A DNA stretch of 21,617 nucleotides, from assembly GCA_002376965.1 (NCBI GenBank), contig DFOV01000388.1:1-21617 (forward strand). The letters are read 5' to 3'. A program made the position numbers and the translations under genes. Position 1 is the first letter of the stretch. Each line of letters starts with the position of its first letter. Shown one piece after another: positions 13,688-20,400 of the stretch. The stretch comes from Gammaproteobacteria bacterium UBA3532 (GTDB taxonomy: Bacteria > Pseudomonadota > Gammaproteobacteria > Enterobacterales > UBA3532). A model generated the notes under the pieces. That model searched no databases. It worked only from the letters and a program-made list of their open reading frames with translations, and had not been told where the DNA came from.

Positions 13688-16090
13688 ATGCGAAAAACAA
13701 AATTATCCTCCCTTGTTTTGCAAAAAAATATTTTGCCCGGTACCGCAATAGCTTCAGCCATTATGTTGGCGGGCTGTGGGCAGACCAATACCCAACCCGA
13801 TGTAGTTTCCGTTGATAAAGCACCTGAAGCAAAACAAACTGTGATGCAGCACAGTGAAGCTTCTTATATGGCAGCTCAATCATTTTTGGCCGGAAAAGAA
13901 ACTCAGAATGTGGCATCGGTTACCGATATCGATGCTATGAACAAACAAGCACCTACCGCGGCGGGCGAAGAGGCTCGCACCGCATTTGTTCACCTTTTTG
14001 AGTGGCGCCACGCTGATGTCGCTCAAGAGTGTGAAGACTTCCTCGGGCCCAAAGGCTTTTCTGCAGTTCAGGTTTCGCCACCGAATGAGCACAGGGTGAT
14101 GTATGGCTACCCTGATGTATCTTGGGCTGCACCTGGTACGTGGTCACACTCCTGGGCACAGCGTTATCAGCCAGTCAGTTATAGCTTGAATAGCCGCAGT
14201 GGTACTGAAGCTGAGTTCATTGATATGGTTCAGCGTTGTAATGCAGTTGGTGTGGGCATATACGTCGATGCGGTGATTAACCACATGACAGGAACTGGAG
14301 CAGGTTGTCGTACTGGCAGTGGTGGCTCTCAATATTGTTCCAACACCAGCGGCTTCCCCGGCTTAGACCCTTCTGATTTTCACGCCGATTGTGGTGGCGA
14401 TATCGACTACAGCAACGCTTGGCAAGTGCAGAACTGCTACTTGTCAGGTTTGATGGACTTAAACACTGGCAACCCATCAACACAACAGAAGATCGCTAAC
14501 TACCTGAACTACCTGACAAGTCTGGGTGTCGCTGGCTTCCGTTTTGATGCATCAAAACATATGCATAAAGACGATATCGCCGGAATCATTTCTCGTTTAA
14601 ATGGCAGCCCATACATCTTCCAGGAAGTTATCGATATGGGTGGCGATGAGCCGATCAAAGAGTGGCACTATCACCAAAATGGTAACGTGACAGACTTCGA
14701 GTACGGCAAAATCGTTAATGATATCGTTCGCTATGGTGATATACAGGATTTCGGTAACGCTGCCAAAAATACCAGCTACAAATCTGTCGTTTTCACTGAC
14801 AACCATGACAATCAACGCGGACATGGTGCTGGTAGCTACAACAGCAGCGGTACACCAGGCGTGTTGACCTTCTATAGTGGTGATGCCAAATATAAACTCG
14901 GTAACGTCGCTATGCTGGCGTGGCCTTATGGCTATCCAAAAATCATGTCGAGCTATGACTGGGTGCGCAACATCACCTGGAAAGACGGCAAAATGAAAGA
15001 TGTTAACGACTGGATTGGGCCACCATCTGACACCAATGGTAACACCAACGGTGTAGAGTGTTTCACTCCGCGTTCAGGCAACTGGGATAACGTTGGTGCG
15101 AGCGGCGGCTGGATGTGTGAGCATCGCTGGCGTCAAATTGCCAATATGGTTGGTTGGCGTAATGCTGTAAATGATTGCTGGAAAGTAACCGACTGGCAGT
15201 CAGAGCCCGGCACTTTGGCCTTCGGACGCTGTGGGAATGGCTTTGTTGCTGTCAATCAGCAGGGTTCACAAATCAATCGTTGGTATCAAACCGCAATGTC
15301 AGAAGGTGACTACTGTGATGTTATATCTGGCGAGCTGACTGAAGACGGCACTGGCTGTACTGGTAATGTTGTTCACGTAAATGGTGATGGTACCGCTAAT
15401 TTTGTAGTTGGCGCCGAAGACTCAATGGCGATTCATCGCAACCAGAAAGTAAGTACTCCGATTCCGGATAATGGCAATGGCGATGGCGACGGCGGTGATA
15501 CTGGTGGTCTACAACGCACAGTTGTTATGATTTACGGTGTAACTCAATCTGGTCAGGATATGTTCATCCGCGGTGGTATCGACCATGGCTACGCATCTTC
15601 TATCGGACGCGACTGTTCTAACAATACTGCTGGTAACGATTGTTCATTAGGTATTGAATATCGTAACTCTCGTAAACAGGAGACTAAACCTAGCGAGTAT
15701 GCTTGGCAGCTAAATGACACGCATCTTGATTGGTATGGTGTACAAGCTGGTCAGGTGCCAAACGCAGAAGGTACGGCACTATCTTGGACTGTAGATGCTG
15801 CAACTGCTGCTGGCTGGGGCATGACCGAAACTTATGAAACTCATGGTTACGGTATCTCTAACTTGAATACCTACGGTCCACATATGTGGCTGCTGGATGT
15901 GATGATGGATTGCTCAAACTCAGTCGATGGTTGGTTTGAAGTTAAGTCTTACATCACTAACGGTCCTGGATGGGAGCCTGATGTGACTCAAGCTGGAGCT
16001 CCTTATTCATCGGGTAATCACTTTGCAAAATGCGGTAAGAAAAATGTGTTCTGGCGCGGCAGCAGCAATGCCGAGATCAGTGACCTCTAA
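13688..16090 (+). CDS. Lipoprotein alpha-amylase, animal-type GH13, with unassigned C-terminal module
   Basis: An 800-aa starch-hydrolysing enzyme. The ATG at 13688 has GGAGA 5 nt upstream. A lipoprotein signal ends in LAGC with Cys30; residue +2 is Gly, so an outer-membrane location is expected. The GH13 domain starts near TAFVHLFEW and is close to Pseudoalteromonas AHA. It has nucleophile D287 (FRFDASKH), acid/base E313 (FQEVID) and D374 (NHDNQRG). R285, N372 and K418 match the three chloride ligands of AHA, so chloride activation is predicted. After an all-beta domain C, a Gly/Asp/Asn linker (about 592-608) leads to about 190 residues (from QRTVVMIYG to the end) with several Cys and Trp. 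I do not recognise this module with certainty; a starch-binding role is likely by position. The next gene is 80 bp downstream. Confidence 0.93.
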   Translation: MRKTKLSSLVLQKNILPGTAIASAIMLAGCGQTNTQPDVVSVDKAPEAKQTVMQHSEASYMAAQSFLAGKETQNVASVTDIDAMNKQAPTAAGEEARTAFVHLFEWRHADVAQECEDFLGPKGFSAVQVSPPNEHRVMYGYPDVSWAAPGTWSHSWAQRYQPVSYSLNSRSGTEAEFIDMVQRCNAVGVGIYVDAVINHMTGTGAGCRTGSGGSQYCSNTSGFPGLDPSDFHADCGGDIDYSNAWQVQNCYLSGLMDLNTGNPSTQQKIANYLNYLTSLGVAGFRFDASKHMHKDDIAGIISRLNGSPYIFQEVIDMGGDEPIKEWHYHQNGNVTDFEYGKIVNDIVRYGDIQDFGNAAKNTSYKSVVFTDNHDNQRGHGAGSYNSSGTPGVLTFYSGDAKYKLGNVAMLAWPYGYPKIMSSYDWVRNITWKDGKMKDVNDWIGPPSDTNGNTNGVECFTPRSGNWDNVGASGGWMCEHRWRQIANMVGWRNAVNDCWKVTDWQSEPGTLAFGRCGNGFVAVNQQGSQINRWYQTAMSEGDYCDVISGELTEDGTGCTGNVVHVNGDGTANFVVGAEDSMAIHRNQKVSTPIPDNGNGDGDGGDTGGLQRTVVMIYGVTQSGQDMFIRGGIDHGYASSIGRDCSNNTAGNDCSLGIEYRNSRKQETKPSEYAWQLNDTHLDWYGVQAGQVPNAEGTALSWTVDAATAAGWGMTETYETHGYGISNLNTYGPHMWLLDVMMDCSNSVDGWFEVKSYITNGPGWEPDVTQAGAPYSSGNHFAKCGKKNVFWRGSSNAEISDL

Positions 16091-16118
16091 TCGCACGCAG
16101 CTAAAGTAACAATGAGAC

Positions 16119-16140
16119 ACCTCGGCCACGAGGCCGAGGT
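16119..16140 (+). terminator. GC-rich intercistronic hairpin after the amylase gene
   Basis: ACCTCGGCC (16119-16127) pairs perfectly with GGCCGAGGT (16132-16140) over a 4-nt loop. The following bases are TCCCAC, not a T-run, so it is more likely a leaky terminator or an mRNA 3'-end stabiliser between the amylase and the small exported protein. Confidence 0.6.
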
Positions 16141-16170
16141 TCCCACAAGATGAATAAAAGGTACAAGACT

Positions 16171-16560
16171 ATGCGTAAATTAATCAAACAATCCTCGATG
16201 ATGGTCGCGACCCTGGCATTGGTAGGGGCGGCTAATGCAACAGTACTATCGCTCGGTGAAAATGGAGCGGGTGAAGTCTATATGGATGCGTCTGCGATGC
16301 GCTTTGGTAATGCTTCTCTGACCATCCATGTTGACATTGCTGATGCGACCCACGGTTCGCTTCGTTTCGAAAATATTGAAGAAGTAGAGTTACTGACATG
16401 TAACTTGGTAGGTTCAACCTTTACAGCCAATGGTTTCACCTGTGAATATACTGGTGGTTATCTCACTGGATTGAGTCCAGCTCCTGAAGCTTTTCGGGTT
16501 GAGTCATCCGGTACATCAGAAACTATGACGGTTAGTTTTGGCTTAGATGTAACCTTCTAA
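16171..16560 (+). CDS. Small exported protein of unknown function downstream of the amylase
   Basis: A 129-aa protein with a typical signal peptide (MRKLIK, hydrophobic core, cleavage after GAANA near residue 24). The mature part is about 105 residues, rich in Thr, Gly, Glu and Ser, with two cysteines (in LLTCNLV and FTCEYTG) that could form a disulfide; alternating hydrophobic patterns suggest a beta-sandwich. I do not recognise a family. The ATG at 16171 is chosen because AAAAGG lies 9 nt upstream; an in-frame ATG at 16150 has no Shine-Dalgarno. No lipobox or sorting signal such as PEP-CTERM is seen. It lies 80 bp after the amylase and before a strong terminator, so it is probably in the same transcript and may work on or near the cell surface with it (inference). 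Confidence 0.75.
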   Translation: MRKLIKQSSMMVATLALVGAANATVLSLGENGAGEVYMDASAMRFGNASLTIHVDIADATHGSLRFENIEEVELLTCNLVGSTFTANGFTCEYTGGYLTGLSPAPEAFRVESSGTSETMTVSFGLDVTF

Positions 16561-16587
16561 ACCCAATCTAATAGTTAGTTCAATTGC

Positions 16588-16616
16588 AAAGCCACCTTCG
16601 GGTGGCTTTTTGATTT
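16588..16616 (+). terminator. Rho-independent terminator
   Basis: AAAGCCACC (16588-16596), a TTCG tetraloop and GGTGGCTTT (16601-16609) form a 9-bp stem, followed by a T-rich tail. It ends the amylase/small-exported-protein unit and separates it from yhcC. Confidence 0.92.
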
Positions 16617-16634
16617 CTTGTCCTGGATAAAGCC

Positions 16635-16648
16635 TTGATCTCAGACAA
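16635..16648 (+). promoter_or_regulatory. Possible FNR/ANR-like box upstream of yhcC-ubiU-ubiV
   Basis: TTGATCTCAGACAA has a perfect left half (TTGAT) and 3/5 right half of TTGAT-N4-ATCAA. Control by an oxygen-sensing regulator would suit genes for oxygen-independent ubiquinone synthesis. The match is imperfect and could be chance. Confidence 0.3.
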
Positions 16649-16662
16649 AGCTTATCTGAGCT

Positions 16663-16683
16663 ATCTCGCTAATATGGCGAGAT
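16663..16683 (+). promoter_or_regulatory. Hairpin overlapping the yhcC ribosome binding site and start codon
   Basis: ATCTCGC (16663-16669) pairs perfectly with GCGAGAT (16677-16683), whose last two bases are the first two of the yhcC ATG and which contains the only Shine-Dalgarno-like bases. A second hairpin CTCAGA/TCTGAG (16640-16660) lies just upstream. The arrangement would limit initiation if the transcript starts upstream of it. Confidence 0.45.
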
Positions 16684-17632
16684 GCACTTAAATCACTATA
16701 TCCACTCTTTTGGCGACCAATTAAAAGCGCGCTATGGCTGTAAAGTCCATAAGCTGGCGCTGCACGCGGGTTTTACCTGCCCTAATCGTGATGGCAGTAA
16801 GGGCATTGGTGGCTGCACCTTTTGCAATAATGCTTCGTTCAGCCCGAATAGCCGTTCACAACCCAATATTGTGCAGCAAGTGACGGATGGACAGAAGGTT
16901 GTCCAACTAAGAACCGGTGCCAAGAAGTACCTGGCATATTTTCAGGCCTACACTAACACCTATGATGAGGTAGATGTGTTACGCCACCGCTATGATAGCG
17001 CCCTACAGCAGCACGATGTGGTTGGCCTTTCGGTCGGCACTCGGCCGGACTGTGTCCCAGACGAAGTTATCGAACTATTAAGTGAGTATAAAGCTCAAGG
17101 GCATGAAGTGTGGGTAGAGCTGGGACTGCAATCGTCTAATGATGCGACACTTGAGCGAGTCAACCGTGGTCATGGCTGGCGTGAGTATGAGGATGCGGTC
17201 AGGCGATTACAGCAAGCGGATATATCGATATGTACTCACCTGATTGTTGGGCTGCCTGGTGAAAATGAACTGCATGTTTTTGCATCGCTGCGTGACGCTT
17301 TGTCGCTGGGAACGAATGGGCTAAAACTGCATCCGCTTCATGTCGTGAAAGGCAGTCTATTAGCGAACCAATGGCGTGGCGGAGAGTACATCCCTTGGAG
17401 CGAAGAGCGCTATGTCGATATCGCTTGTGAGCTAATCCGTCATACACCGCCAGCGATTTGTTATCACCGTGTAACTGCAACGGCAGCTCGGCACATATTA
17501 TTGGCTCCTGTCTGGTGTGAGAAAAAGTGGCCAGTGATGAATGCGATCACGGACAACCTGGCTCGGCACGGCGGGCAAGGGGCGGCCATCGGCATGATGG
17601 AGTACTCAAGAGGAGAGCGTCGTTGGAATTAG
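16682..17632 (+). CDS. yhcC: YhcC-family radical SAM protein
   Basis: A 316-aa cytoplasmic radical SAM protein that aligns from the first residue with E. coli YhcC. Cluster-binding cysteines are C33, C45 and C48 (FTCPNRDG, GGCTFCN). Conserved blocks YLAYFQAYTNTYDEV, VGTRPDCVPDEV, VWVELGLQSS, HLIVGLPGE, GLKLHPLHVVKGS and RHTPPAICYHR follow. The reaction is not established to my knowledge. The start is fixed by alignment and by a start-codon hairpin. Its 3' end overlaps ubiU by 10 bp, so the two are co-translated. The tight link to ubiU-ubiV suggests a role near anaerobic ubiquinone synthesis or iron-sulfur-dependent modification (inference). Confidence 0.93.
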   Translation: MHLNHYIHSFGDQLKARYGCKVHKLALHAGFTCPNRDGSKGIGGCTFCNNASFSPNSRSQPNIVQQVTDGQKVVQLRTGAKKYLAYFQAYTNTYDEVDVLRHRYDSALQQHDVVGLSVGTRPDCVPDEVIELLSEYKAQGHEVWVELGLQSSNDATLERVNRGHGWREYEDAVRRLQQADISICTHLIVGLPGENELHVFASLRDALSLGTNGLKLHPLHVVKGSLLANQWRGGEYIPWSEERYVDIACELIRHTPPAICYHRVTATAARHILLAPVWCEKKWPVMNAITDNLARHGGQGAAIGMMEYSRGERRWN

Positions 17633-18615
17633 TTAGCCCTGCTGGAAGTTGGCCCGCCTTTAAGAAAGCGGTTGATAATGGTGCAGATGCCATTTATATC
17701 GGATTCCGAGATGAAACGAATGCGCGCCATTTTGCGGGTTTAAATTTCGATGATAAGAATGCCTCCAAGGCGCTCAACTATGCTCGGAGCAAAGGCAAAA
17801 GGGTCTACCTTGCCATCAACACCTATCCACAAACCGCGCGTTGGTCCGCTTGGCAAAGGGCTGTGGATATGGCTGCCGATCTTGGAGTTAATGCAATTAT
17901 TGCTGCAGATATCGGTGTTTTAGAGTATGCATCACAGCGGCATAGCACTCTTCATCGCCATCTATCGGTTCAAGGCTCTGCTACCAACCTTGGGGCTTTG
18001 ACATTTTACGCCGAGAACTTCGGGATAGCGCGAGCAGTTCTCCCCAGAGTTCTAAGTGCTAAACAAGTAGCCCAATTAGCCAGTGCGTCTCCTGTGCCAT
18101 TGGAAGTATTTGGGTTTGGTAGTCTTTGCATCATGGCTGAAGGTCGCTGTTTTCTTTCATCTTATGTCGCAGGGGCATCACCCAATACTTGTGGCGCTTG
18201 CTCGCCCGCTAGCCACGTATCCTGGAAAAACACGGGAGATCAGCTTGAGGTTTGGCTAGGTGATATGTTGGTTGATCGTTTTGAGGCTGATGAGAACGCT
18301 GGATACCCAGTGATCTGTAAAGGGCGCTTTATCGCCAATGATAAGACTTATCACGCTATTGAAGAGCCTGTTAGCTTAAACTCGATGGCACTGCTACCCG
18401 AGCTAATCGATATGGGGGTTGTAGCGATCAAGCTGGAAGGGCGTCAACGCAGTCCCGCTTATATTGCCAAAGTGGTGAGTATCTGGCGGCAGGCCATTGA
18501 TGCTGCCAAAAGTAACCAACCTTTTGTCGTGCAGCCCAGTTGGACTGCTAGCTTGGCTACTGTTGCTGAAGGTGGTCAAACTACCCTGGGAGCTTACGAG
18601 CGGGAGTGGCAATAA
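17623..18615 (+). CDS. ubiU: UbiU, oxygen-independent ubiquinone hydroxylation protein (U32 family)
   Basis: A 330-aa [4Fe-4S] protein; with UbiV it replaces the oxygen-dependent hydroxylases in ubiquinone synthesis without O2. C169, C176, C193 and C232 fall exactly at the numbering of the E. coli cluster ligands (LCIMAEGRC, CGACSP, VICKGR). The end LGAYEREWQ matches the E. coli C-terminus. The start is a TTG at 17623: AGGAG lies 7 nt upstream (17611-17615) and the protein then begins MELVSPAG like E. coli. A longer in-frame start at 17527 would add 32 residues of frame-shifted yhcC sequence and is rejected. The gene overlaps yhcC by 10 bp and its TAA shares one base with the ubiV ATG (TAATG). 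UbiT, the lipid-carrier partner, is not in the window. Confidence 0.94.
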   Translation: MELVSPAGSWPAFKKAVDNGADAIYIGFRDETNARHFAGLNFDDKNASKALNYARSKGKRVYLAINTYPQTARWSAWQRAVDMAADLGVNAIIAADIGVLEYASQRHSTLHRHLSVQGSATNLGALTFYAENFGIARAVLPRVLSAKQVAQLASASPVPLEVFGFGSLCIMAEGRCFLSSYVAGASPNTCGACSPASHVSWKNTGDQLEVWLGDMLVDRFEADENAGYPVICKGRFIANDKTYHAIEEPVSLNSMALLPELIDMGVVAIKLEGRQRSPAYIAKVVSIWRQAIDAAKSNQPFVVQPSWTASLATVAEGGQTTLGAYEREWQ

Positions 18616-19502
18616 TGGTCAAAATTTCTCTTGGGCCTATCCAATATTATTGGAAAAAACAGCAGGTTTTTGACTTCTACAATGAAGTCAGCGAGTTGCC
18701 GGTTGAGCGGGTGTACCTTGGTGAAACCGTATGTAGTAAGCGACGTGAACTGCGTTTAGAGGATTGGCTGGAGATAGCGCAACAGCTAACCACGAGTGGT
18801 AAGCAGGTTTGCCTGTCTACCATGACATTAATCGAAGCCGCTTCGGAGCTATCTCAACTTAAAAAACTGTGTCAGGCCGAGCATGGTTTTATGGTTGAAG
18901 CCAACGACTATGGGGCGGTGCAGTTTTGCAGCGAAAGCCAGACTCCCTTTATTGCTGGGGCGATGCTCAACTTGTATAACCACCGCAGCGTGGAAAAGAT
19001 GCTGGCTTTAGGGGCTCAGGGCTGGGTTATGCCCTATGAAATAACGCGACAATCGCTTAGCGCTTTGTTGAATGGGCTTTCCCCCGAGGTGGCGGACAAG
19101 GCGAATACAGAAGTCTTTAGTTGGGGTAAGGTCCCTTTGGCTTATTCAGCGCGCTGTTTTACTGCCAGACATCACGAGTTGCCAAAGGATAGCTGTCAGT
19201 TAGTTTGTGGCGAGTACCCTGAGGGTTTAGCGTTAGAAAGTCAGGAGCAGCAGCGCTTTCTAAATATTAATGGCATTCAAACCCAGTCTGGCCACAGCTA
19301 CAATTTGTTGTCTGAATGGCGCGATATGCAGGCGTTGGGAATTACCTGGATGAGAATCAGCCCATCGCTCAGCAATACTAAATCTATTGTTGAAACGCTG
19401 GCTAATGCTATCGAGATGAATAGCGATATTGCCAGAGCCTGTGCCGATGATGAGTGCAATGGCTATTGGTTTGGACGCTCTGGCTTGGAGCGCGTTGCTT
19501 AA
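18615..19502 (+). CDS. ubiV: UbiV, oxygen-independent ubiquinone hydroxylation protein (U32 family)
   Basis: A 295-aa [4Fe-4S] partner of UbiU. Cysteines C40, C181, C194 and C198 are each one residue beyond the E. coli ligand positions 39, 180, 193 and 197 (ETVCSKRRE, SARCFTARH, DSCQLVC). Other conserved blocks are GPIQYYW, FMVEANDYGAV and the C-terminal NGYWFGRSG. The ATG at 18615 is preferred over the GTG at 18606 because GGGAG lies 8 nt upstream and the protein then begins MVKISLGP. It overlaps the ubiU stop by one base, indicating translational coupling. It is the last gene of the operon. Confidence 0.94.
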   Translation: MVKISLGPIQYYWKKQQVFDFYNEVSELPVERVYLGETVCSKRRELRLEDWLEIAQQLTTSGKQVCLSTMTLIEAASELSQLKKLCQAEHGFMVEANDYGAVQFCSESQTPFIAGAMLNLYNHRSVEKMLALGAQGWVMPYEITRQSLSALLNGLSPEVADKANTEVFSWGKVPLAYSARCFTARHHELPKDSCQLVCGEYPEGLALESQEQQRFLNINGIQTQSGHSYNLLSEWRDMQALGITWMRISPSLSNTKSIVETLANAIEMNSDIARACADDECNGYWFGRSGLERVA

Positions 19503-19559
19503 CATATGACAACGGGTAGAGCAGAGCAGCGAATTGTTTCTCTCTGTGGCCAAGTTTAG

Positions 19560-19574
19560 AGCGTCGGCGCTTTT
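19560..19574 (+). terminator. Weak candidate terminator after ubiV
   Basis: AGCG-TCGG-CGCT followed by TTTA is a 4-bp GC-rich stem with a short T-run 58 bp after the ubiV stop. It is too small to be relied on; no better structure lies between ubiV and the repeat arm. Confidence 0.25.
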
Positions 19575-19617
19575 ATGGGTGGTCAAGACCGAACGGACAT
19601 GGACTACTGACAGCAGA

Positions 19618-19645
19618 GGCGATAAATGAAAGATAAATAGGCTCT
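19618..19645 (-). repeat. Single-arm copy of the dispersed repeat
   Basis: These 28 bp are the reverse complement of 6608-6635 with one mismatch (ATAAATAGGCTCT here against ATAAACAGGCTCT). There is no second arm close by. It lies 12 bp from the toxin stop codon, at the junction between the ubiV operon and the toxin-antitoxin pair. Confidence 0.85.
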
Positions 19646-19657
19646 AGGGTATGTCTC

Positions 19658-19957
19658 TTATCTGATGTGTTTTTGTGGTAATTGTGACTGGGCGAGCACA
19701 GCTACAACCAAAATGAAGCCATCTTCTTTTGTATAGTAAGCTGTGTGTCTACCGATAGGAAAGTAAAATCCGTTTGGGTATATATCATCACAACTTCTAC
19801 CAACTTCAGGATTGTCAGCAAGCATCTGAAATCCTGTTGACAACGTACTTTTGTAGCTGTGCCACTGCTTGTCAGAAAAATGCTTAAGTGTGTAGTTTTT
19901 AATTCTTCGTAAATGGGATTGCGCCAATGTACTTAGCTTGTATTTACTCTTTAGCAT
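19658..19957 (-). CDS. ParE/RelE-family toxin of a type II toxin-antitoxin pair
   Basis: A 99-aa basic protein with the ParE-type pattern: YKLSTLAQSHLRRIKNYT at the N-terminus, the NPEVGRSCDDIYPNGFYFP middle block, HTAYYTKEDGFILVVAVL, and the ending LPQKHIR. ParE members poison DNA gyrase and RelE members cleave mRNA; ParE fits better from the C-terminal VVAVLAQSQLP motif, but the target is not proven. It begins 7 bp after the antitoxin stop, so they form one operon with antitoxin first. The gene is full length with no frameshift. A dispersed-repeat arm lies just beyond its stop. Confidence 0.88.
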   Translation of the reverse strand: MLKSKYKLSTLAQSHLRRIKNYTLKHFSDKQWHSYKSTLSTGFQMLADNPEVGRSCDDIYPNGFYFPIGRHTAYYTKEDGFILVVAVLAQSQLPQKHIR

Positions 19958-19964
19958 AAGTGAA

Positions 19965-20207
19965 TTACAAAGCGTTTATGAAGTCTTCACCATCAACCAC
20001 GTTGCCTTGCGCCAGGTCTTGTCTTGCTGACTCAAAGTAATGCCTAAGGTAGTCAGCTTTCATTGCCTCTAGCTCCTCATAATCTTTAATAGACATGACC
20101 ACTACGGCATCTTTACTGTTTTTGCTAATCTTAACGGGTTCTCGTTGGGCGCTAAGAAGCAATTCACCAAAATTACGTTTCGCATCATTTGCTGTCAATG
20201 TGTGCAT
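19965..20207 (-). CDS. Phd/YefM-family antitoxin
   Basis: An 80-aa antitoxin. The N-terminal DNA-binding half has the family pattern TANDAKRNFGELL, then PVKISKNSKDAVVVMSIKDYEEL; the acidic C-terminal tail (about 52-80) would wrap the toxin. It is the first gene of the pair. The ATG at 20207 lies in a TGATTAATCA palindrome, and CCAAATTTGG sits at 20217-20226 between the start and the -10 box. Members of this family repress their own promoter by binding such palindromes, so autoregulation is likely. Confidence 0.9.
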   Translation of the reverse strand: MHTLTANDAKRNFGELLLSAQREPVKISKNSKDAVVVMSIKDYEELEAMKADYLRHYFESARQDLAQGNVVDGEDFINAL

Positions 20208-20216
20208 GATTAATCA

Positions 20217-20267
20217 CCAAATTTGGAATCATAGTAAGATTATAGCTAGTTGCATGAAATGTTTAAA
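20217..20267 (-). promoter_or_regulatory. Toxin-antitoxin promoter and likely operator
   Basis: On the minus strand TTTAAA (20262-20267) and a perfect TATAAT (20239-20244) are spaced by 17 bp. The perfect palindrome CCAAATTTGG (20217-20226) lies just downstream of the -10, where a bound antitoxin would block transcription. GCATGA/TCATGC half-sites at 20252-20257 and 20277-20282 flank the -35. Confidence 0.6.
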
Positions 20268-20331
20268 CTGATTAAATCATGCGATCAGTGTGAAAGCTCT
20301 ATAAATAAACGAGAAGCAGTCTCTAAAATTA

Positions 20332-20362
20332 TCGACTAAAAACTATACGATTATGCTAAAAT
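20332..20362 (+). promoter_or_regulatory. Predicted trhP promoter with extended -10
   Basis: TGC followed by TAAAAT (20357-20362) is an extended -10 box; TCGACT (20332-20337) is a partial -35 with a 19-bp spacer. It lies 38 bp before the trhP ATG. Confidence 0.45.
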
Positions 20363-20400
20363 GCCGCGCTGATTTTTGATGACTTGGTGAGTGAGGTATT

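Noticed and set aside
16171..16560. PEP-CTERM or lipoprotein sorting signal on the small exported protein
   Set aside because: The C-terminus ends in VSFGLDVTF without a PEP motif, membrane helix or basic tail, and there is no lipobox.
17527..17622. 32-residue N-terminal extension of UbiU
   Set aside because: It is yhcC sequence read in another frame; the TTG at 17623 has a good AGGAG and gives the conserved E. coli-like N-terminus.
20291..20307. Possible second arm of the 19618-19645 repeat near the trhP promoter
   Set aside because: Only short fragments (TGAAAG and ATAAATA) match, split by extra bases; not distinguishable from chance in AT-rich DNA.
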